NCBI GenBank assembly: GCA_944391805.1
Contig: CALXUY010000088.1
Coordinates: 1 to 52,215 of the forward strand
Direction: 5' to 3'
DNA length: 52,215 nt
From: an uncultured Clostridia bacterium
GTDB lineage: Bacteria > Bacillota > Clostridia > Oscillospirales > CAG-272
The translations under genes were made by a program, and so were the position numbers. The notes beneath the pieces are model-generated. The model ran no database searches and was not told the origin of the DNA. It saw nothing but the letters and a program-made list of their open reading frames with translations. This document shows positions 50,685 to 52,215 of the stretch, piece by piece; position 1 is the first letter of the stretch; each line of letters begins with the position of its first letter.

Positions 50685-50715
50685 TATCTTCCTTTTTCGT
50701 AGGAGCTTTTCCAAC

Positions 50716-50744
50716 AGTATAGCATATTTTTTTGATTTTTTCAA
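50716..50744 (-). promoter_or_regulatory. Promoter of rnhA
   Basis: Minus strand: TTGAAA (50739-50744), 17 bases, TATACT (50716-50721). Confidence 0.75.
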
Positions 50745-50773
50745 GGATTGCAGAAGTTTTTTTGCAAAATCCC

Positions 50774-50802
50774 TTGCATAATTGTTAAGTTTTGTTTATA
50801 AT
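50774..50802 (+). promoter_or_regulatory. Promoter of the acyltransferase-like gene
   Basis: TTGCAT (50774-50779), 17 bases, TATAAT (50797-50802), divergent from the rnhA promoter. Confidence 0.75.
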
Positions 50803-50861
50803 AGAGGCGTCACATCCGTGACCGCATACAGATGTCTCGATGTTTCAGAACGGAGAAATAT

Positions 50862-51977
50862 ATGGTAAACGAACAATCCAGACAAGATGACCGCCGGATC
50901 GATCAGCCGGACGGGCAGGTGAACGACCGGCAGACGGAGCAGCCGGACGCTCCTGCCGCCGGAGAGCAGAAAGCCGAAGCGCTGAAGACGGGGGAGCAGG
51001 CTGCCGGCTCGCAGGAGAATGGAGGGCAGCAGGAGGGCACACAGCAGGGCGATCGGCCGCAGGACGGACAGACAGACGAGCAGGAGCGCTATCAGAAGCC
51101 GCCGCGCCGTCGTCGCTTTGGGGATCGTCCGGACGGCTACAAGGTTCGTACGATCAACCCGATGAACAAATTCATGCCCTATGTCATGCCCATGCGCTGC
51201 GACGCCTGCAACACCTACGCCGATATGTTCGACGTCACCAAAACAGACCGCTTCTGCCGGGAAAAGGCCAGGCAGGGTAAGGCCAATTTCAGCTTTCTCC
51301 ATGTCATGCTCGCCGCGTACATCCGCGCGATCTCACAGCGCCCCGCGCTCAATCGCTTTATCAGCGGTCAGAAAATTTATGCCCGCAACAACATTCAGAT
51401 TGTGATGACCGTGAAAAAGACGCTCTCGCTCGACTCTCCCGACACCTGCATCAAGGTGGAATTCAACCCCGACGATACGATTGACGAGGTTTATGAAAAA
51501 TTCAATGCCGTGGTGACCGAAATTCAGTCGCGGCCCGACGAAAAGAGCGAGTTTGACAAGCTCAACAAGGTGCTCACGCGCATCCCGGGGCTGCTCTGCC
51601 GCTGGACGGTCAAGTTTCTCAATTTTCTCGATTATTTCGGCTGGCTGCCAAAGTCTCTTTTGCAGCTCAGCCCGTTTCATGGCTCCATGATCATCACAAG
51701 CATGGGGTCGCTTGGCATCCGCCCCATCTATCACCATATCTACAATTTCGGCAATTTGCCGGTGTTCATTGCCTATGGCGGCAGGCGCGCAGTGGTGTGC
51801 TGCGACAAGGACGGAAAGGCCTCGGTGAAAAAATACATTGAAATGAAGGCCGTGACCGACGAGCGCATCTGCGATGGCTTTTACTATGCCTCGGCCTTTA
51901 AGATTATCAAGCGCCACGTGGAAAATCCGGAGCTGCTTGAGAAGCGCCCGGAGCAGGTGTTTGAGGATATCGATTGA
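50862..51977 (+). CDS. CAT/E2-fold acyltransferase-like protein with catalytic His replaced
   Basis: A 371-residue protein. The N-terminal 85 residues are disordered, rich in Gln, Asp and Glu. The rest has the chloramphenicol acetyltransferase / 2-oxoacid dehydrogenase E2 catalytic fold (FSFLHVMLAAYIRAISQRPALNRFISGQKIY, SMGSLGI, and the final DERICDGFYYASAFK). The family signature is HxxxDG; here it reads ERICDG, with Glu (about 334) where the catalytic His belongs, while the Asp-Gly pair remains. No lipoyl or peripheral-subunit-binding domain is present, so it is not a true E2. GGAG lies 6 bases before ATG 50862. Confidence 0.82.
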   Translation: MVNEQSRQDDRRIDQPDGQVNDRQTEQPDAPAAGEQKAEALKTGEQAAGSQENGGQQEGTQQGDRPQDGQTDEQERYQKPPRRRRFGDRPDGYKVRTINPMNKFMPYVMPMRCDACNTYADMFDVTKTDRFCREKARQGKANFSFLHVMLAAYIRAISQRPALNRFISGQKIYARNNIQIVMTVKKTLSLDSPDTCIKVEFNPDDTIDEVYEKFNAVVTEIQSRPDEKSEFDKLNKVLTRIPGLLCRWTVKFLNFLDYFGWLPKSLLQLSPFHGSMIITSMGSLGIRPIYHHIYNFGNLPVFIAYGGRRAVVCCDKDGKASVKKYIEMKAVTDERICDGFYYASAFKIIKRHVENPELLEKRPEQVFEDID

Positions 51978-52069
51978 CGGAACGCGGCTTTTTGGAGGCG
52001 ATTTTCGGGGAAAACTTTTGACTCGAATTGTCAAGTCAAGTGCAAAGATTTTTTGCCTTGGATTATAAT
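51978..52069. other. Spacer between the acyltransferase-like gene and the right insertion sequence
   Basis: It contains the short inverted repeat TTGAC...GTCAA (about 52017-52031), possibly a weak 3' hairpin. No gene. Confidence 0.4.
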
Positions 52070-52181
52070 AGTAAGTGCAACGAGTAGAAAAAAGAGAGGC
52101 AAAAAGGGAAAAAAGGATTGCAACTCACTGAAAAAACCTTTATAATGGTAAATGACGAGTAAACCAAGAAAGGAAAATCCA
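52070..52181 (+). mobile_element. Left end and promoter region of an IS30-like element
   Basis: AAGTGCAACGAGTAG (from about 52073) resembles the AGTGCAAC-type ends of IS30-family elements, from memory. It is followed by a promoter, TTGCAA (52118-52123), 17 bases, TATAAT (52141-52146), and AGAAAGGA before the transposase ATG. The exact outer boundary and target duplication cannot be set without the other end. Confidence 0.6.
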
Positions 52182-52215
52182 ATGAGTTGCTACAAACATT
52201 TTACCACAAAAGAGA
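52182..52215 (+). CDS. IS30-family transposase, N-terminal fragment
   Basis: The first 11 codons (MSCYKHFTTKE) run off the window. The Y-K-H-F/L-T-x-E-E/R opening is characteristic of IS30 transposases, where it begins the helix-turn-helix. An AAGGAAAA site and promoter lie upstream. Only the start is visible. Confidence 0.7.
   Translation, partial: MSCYKHFTTKE

Noticed and set aside
1..52215. CRISPR arrays, rRNA genes, prophage structural genes, replication origin
   Set aside because: No regularly spaced repeats, rRNA landmarks, phage capsid or tail motifs, or DnaA-box clusters were seen.

Overview
The window looks like chromosome of a high-GC member of the class Clostridia, most likely a gut Oscillospirales or Christensenellales-type commensal. 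This is inferred from strong purine-rich ribosome-binding sites, sigma-A promoters that nearly all have a 17-base spacer, Clostridia-type lipoproteins and surface proteins, and an ackA plus polyamine gene complement. No rRNA or species marker is present, so the genus is not resolved. Both window edges cut into insertion sequences: a transposase start on the minus strand at the left edge, and an IS30-like transposase start on the plus strand at the right edge.

Layout. (1) 45-10316: an AraC-type regulator, apparently cut at its 3' end by the left insertion sequence, is divergent from a nine-gene operon. The operon encodes a lipoprotein and a cytosolic endonuclease/exonuclease/phosphatase (EEP) paralogue, an orphan solute-binding lipoprotein, two secreted beta-helix proteins each followed by a 38-residue peptide gene, a small lipoprotein, and a discoidin-like protein with a C-terminal anchor. 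(2) 10410-14875: an LRR protein, a tRNA-dihydrouridine synthase, ribosomal protein S21, and a CNNM/CorC-type transporter behind a structured leader with its own terminator. (3) 14960-18519: four genes (membrane protein, Zn-dependent alcohol dehydrogenase, P-loop kinase-like protein, sugar O-acetyltransferase) lying between two inverted 27-bp repeats that resemble the end of the left insertion sequence. (4) 18653-25072: a polyamine operon (arginine decarboxylase, spermidine synthase, agmatinase-type ureohydrolase, carboxynorspermidine dehydrogenase and decarboxylase) behind a leader of about 400 bases containing an intrinsic terminator. An MFS transporter follows.

(5) 26914-42908: a glycan and surface region. 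It holds a GH127-like hydrolase, a large secreted beta-helix protein followed by a 39-residue peptide gene, a GH38 alpha-mannosidase, two metallo-beta-lactamase-fold paralogues (one cytosolic, one a lipoprotein interrupted by an in-frame stop), a second orphan solute-binding lipoprotein, a further beta-helix protein with a C-terminal anchor, and a GntR/LacI hybrid regulator. Two promoters here share an 18-bp operator-like inverted repeat. (6) 43138-52000: housekeeping and mixed genes: class II aldolase, acetate kinase, an LRR protein, rsmA, tRNA-Thr(CGU) followed by a structured terminated RNA, a DUF308 protein, an NYN/PIN-like protein, RNase HI and an acyltransferase-fold protein lacking the usual catalytic His.

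The most unusual content is the set of three tiny acidic peptides, each encoded 18-21 bases behind a secreted beta-helix protein. The parallel build of the two surface clusters is next: a lipoprotein/cytosolic enzyme pair, a solute-binding protein without permeases, beta-helix proteins, and anchors with a Gly-Cys motif. Three unidentified structured RNAs are also notable. All identifications are from reading the sequence and from memory of families; no database search was run.
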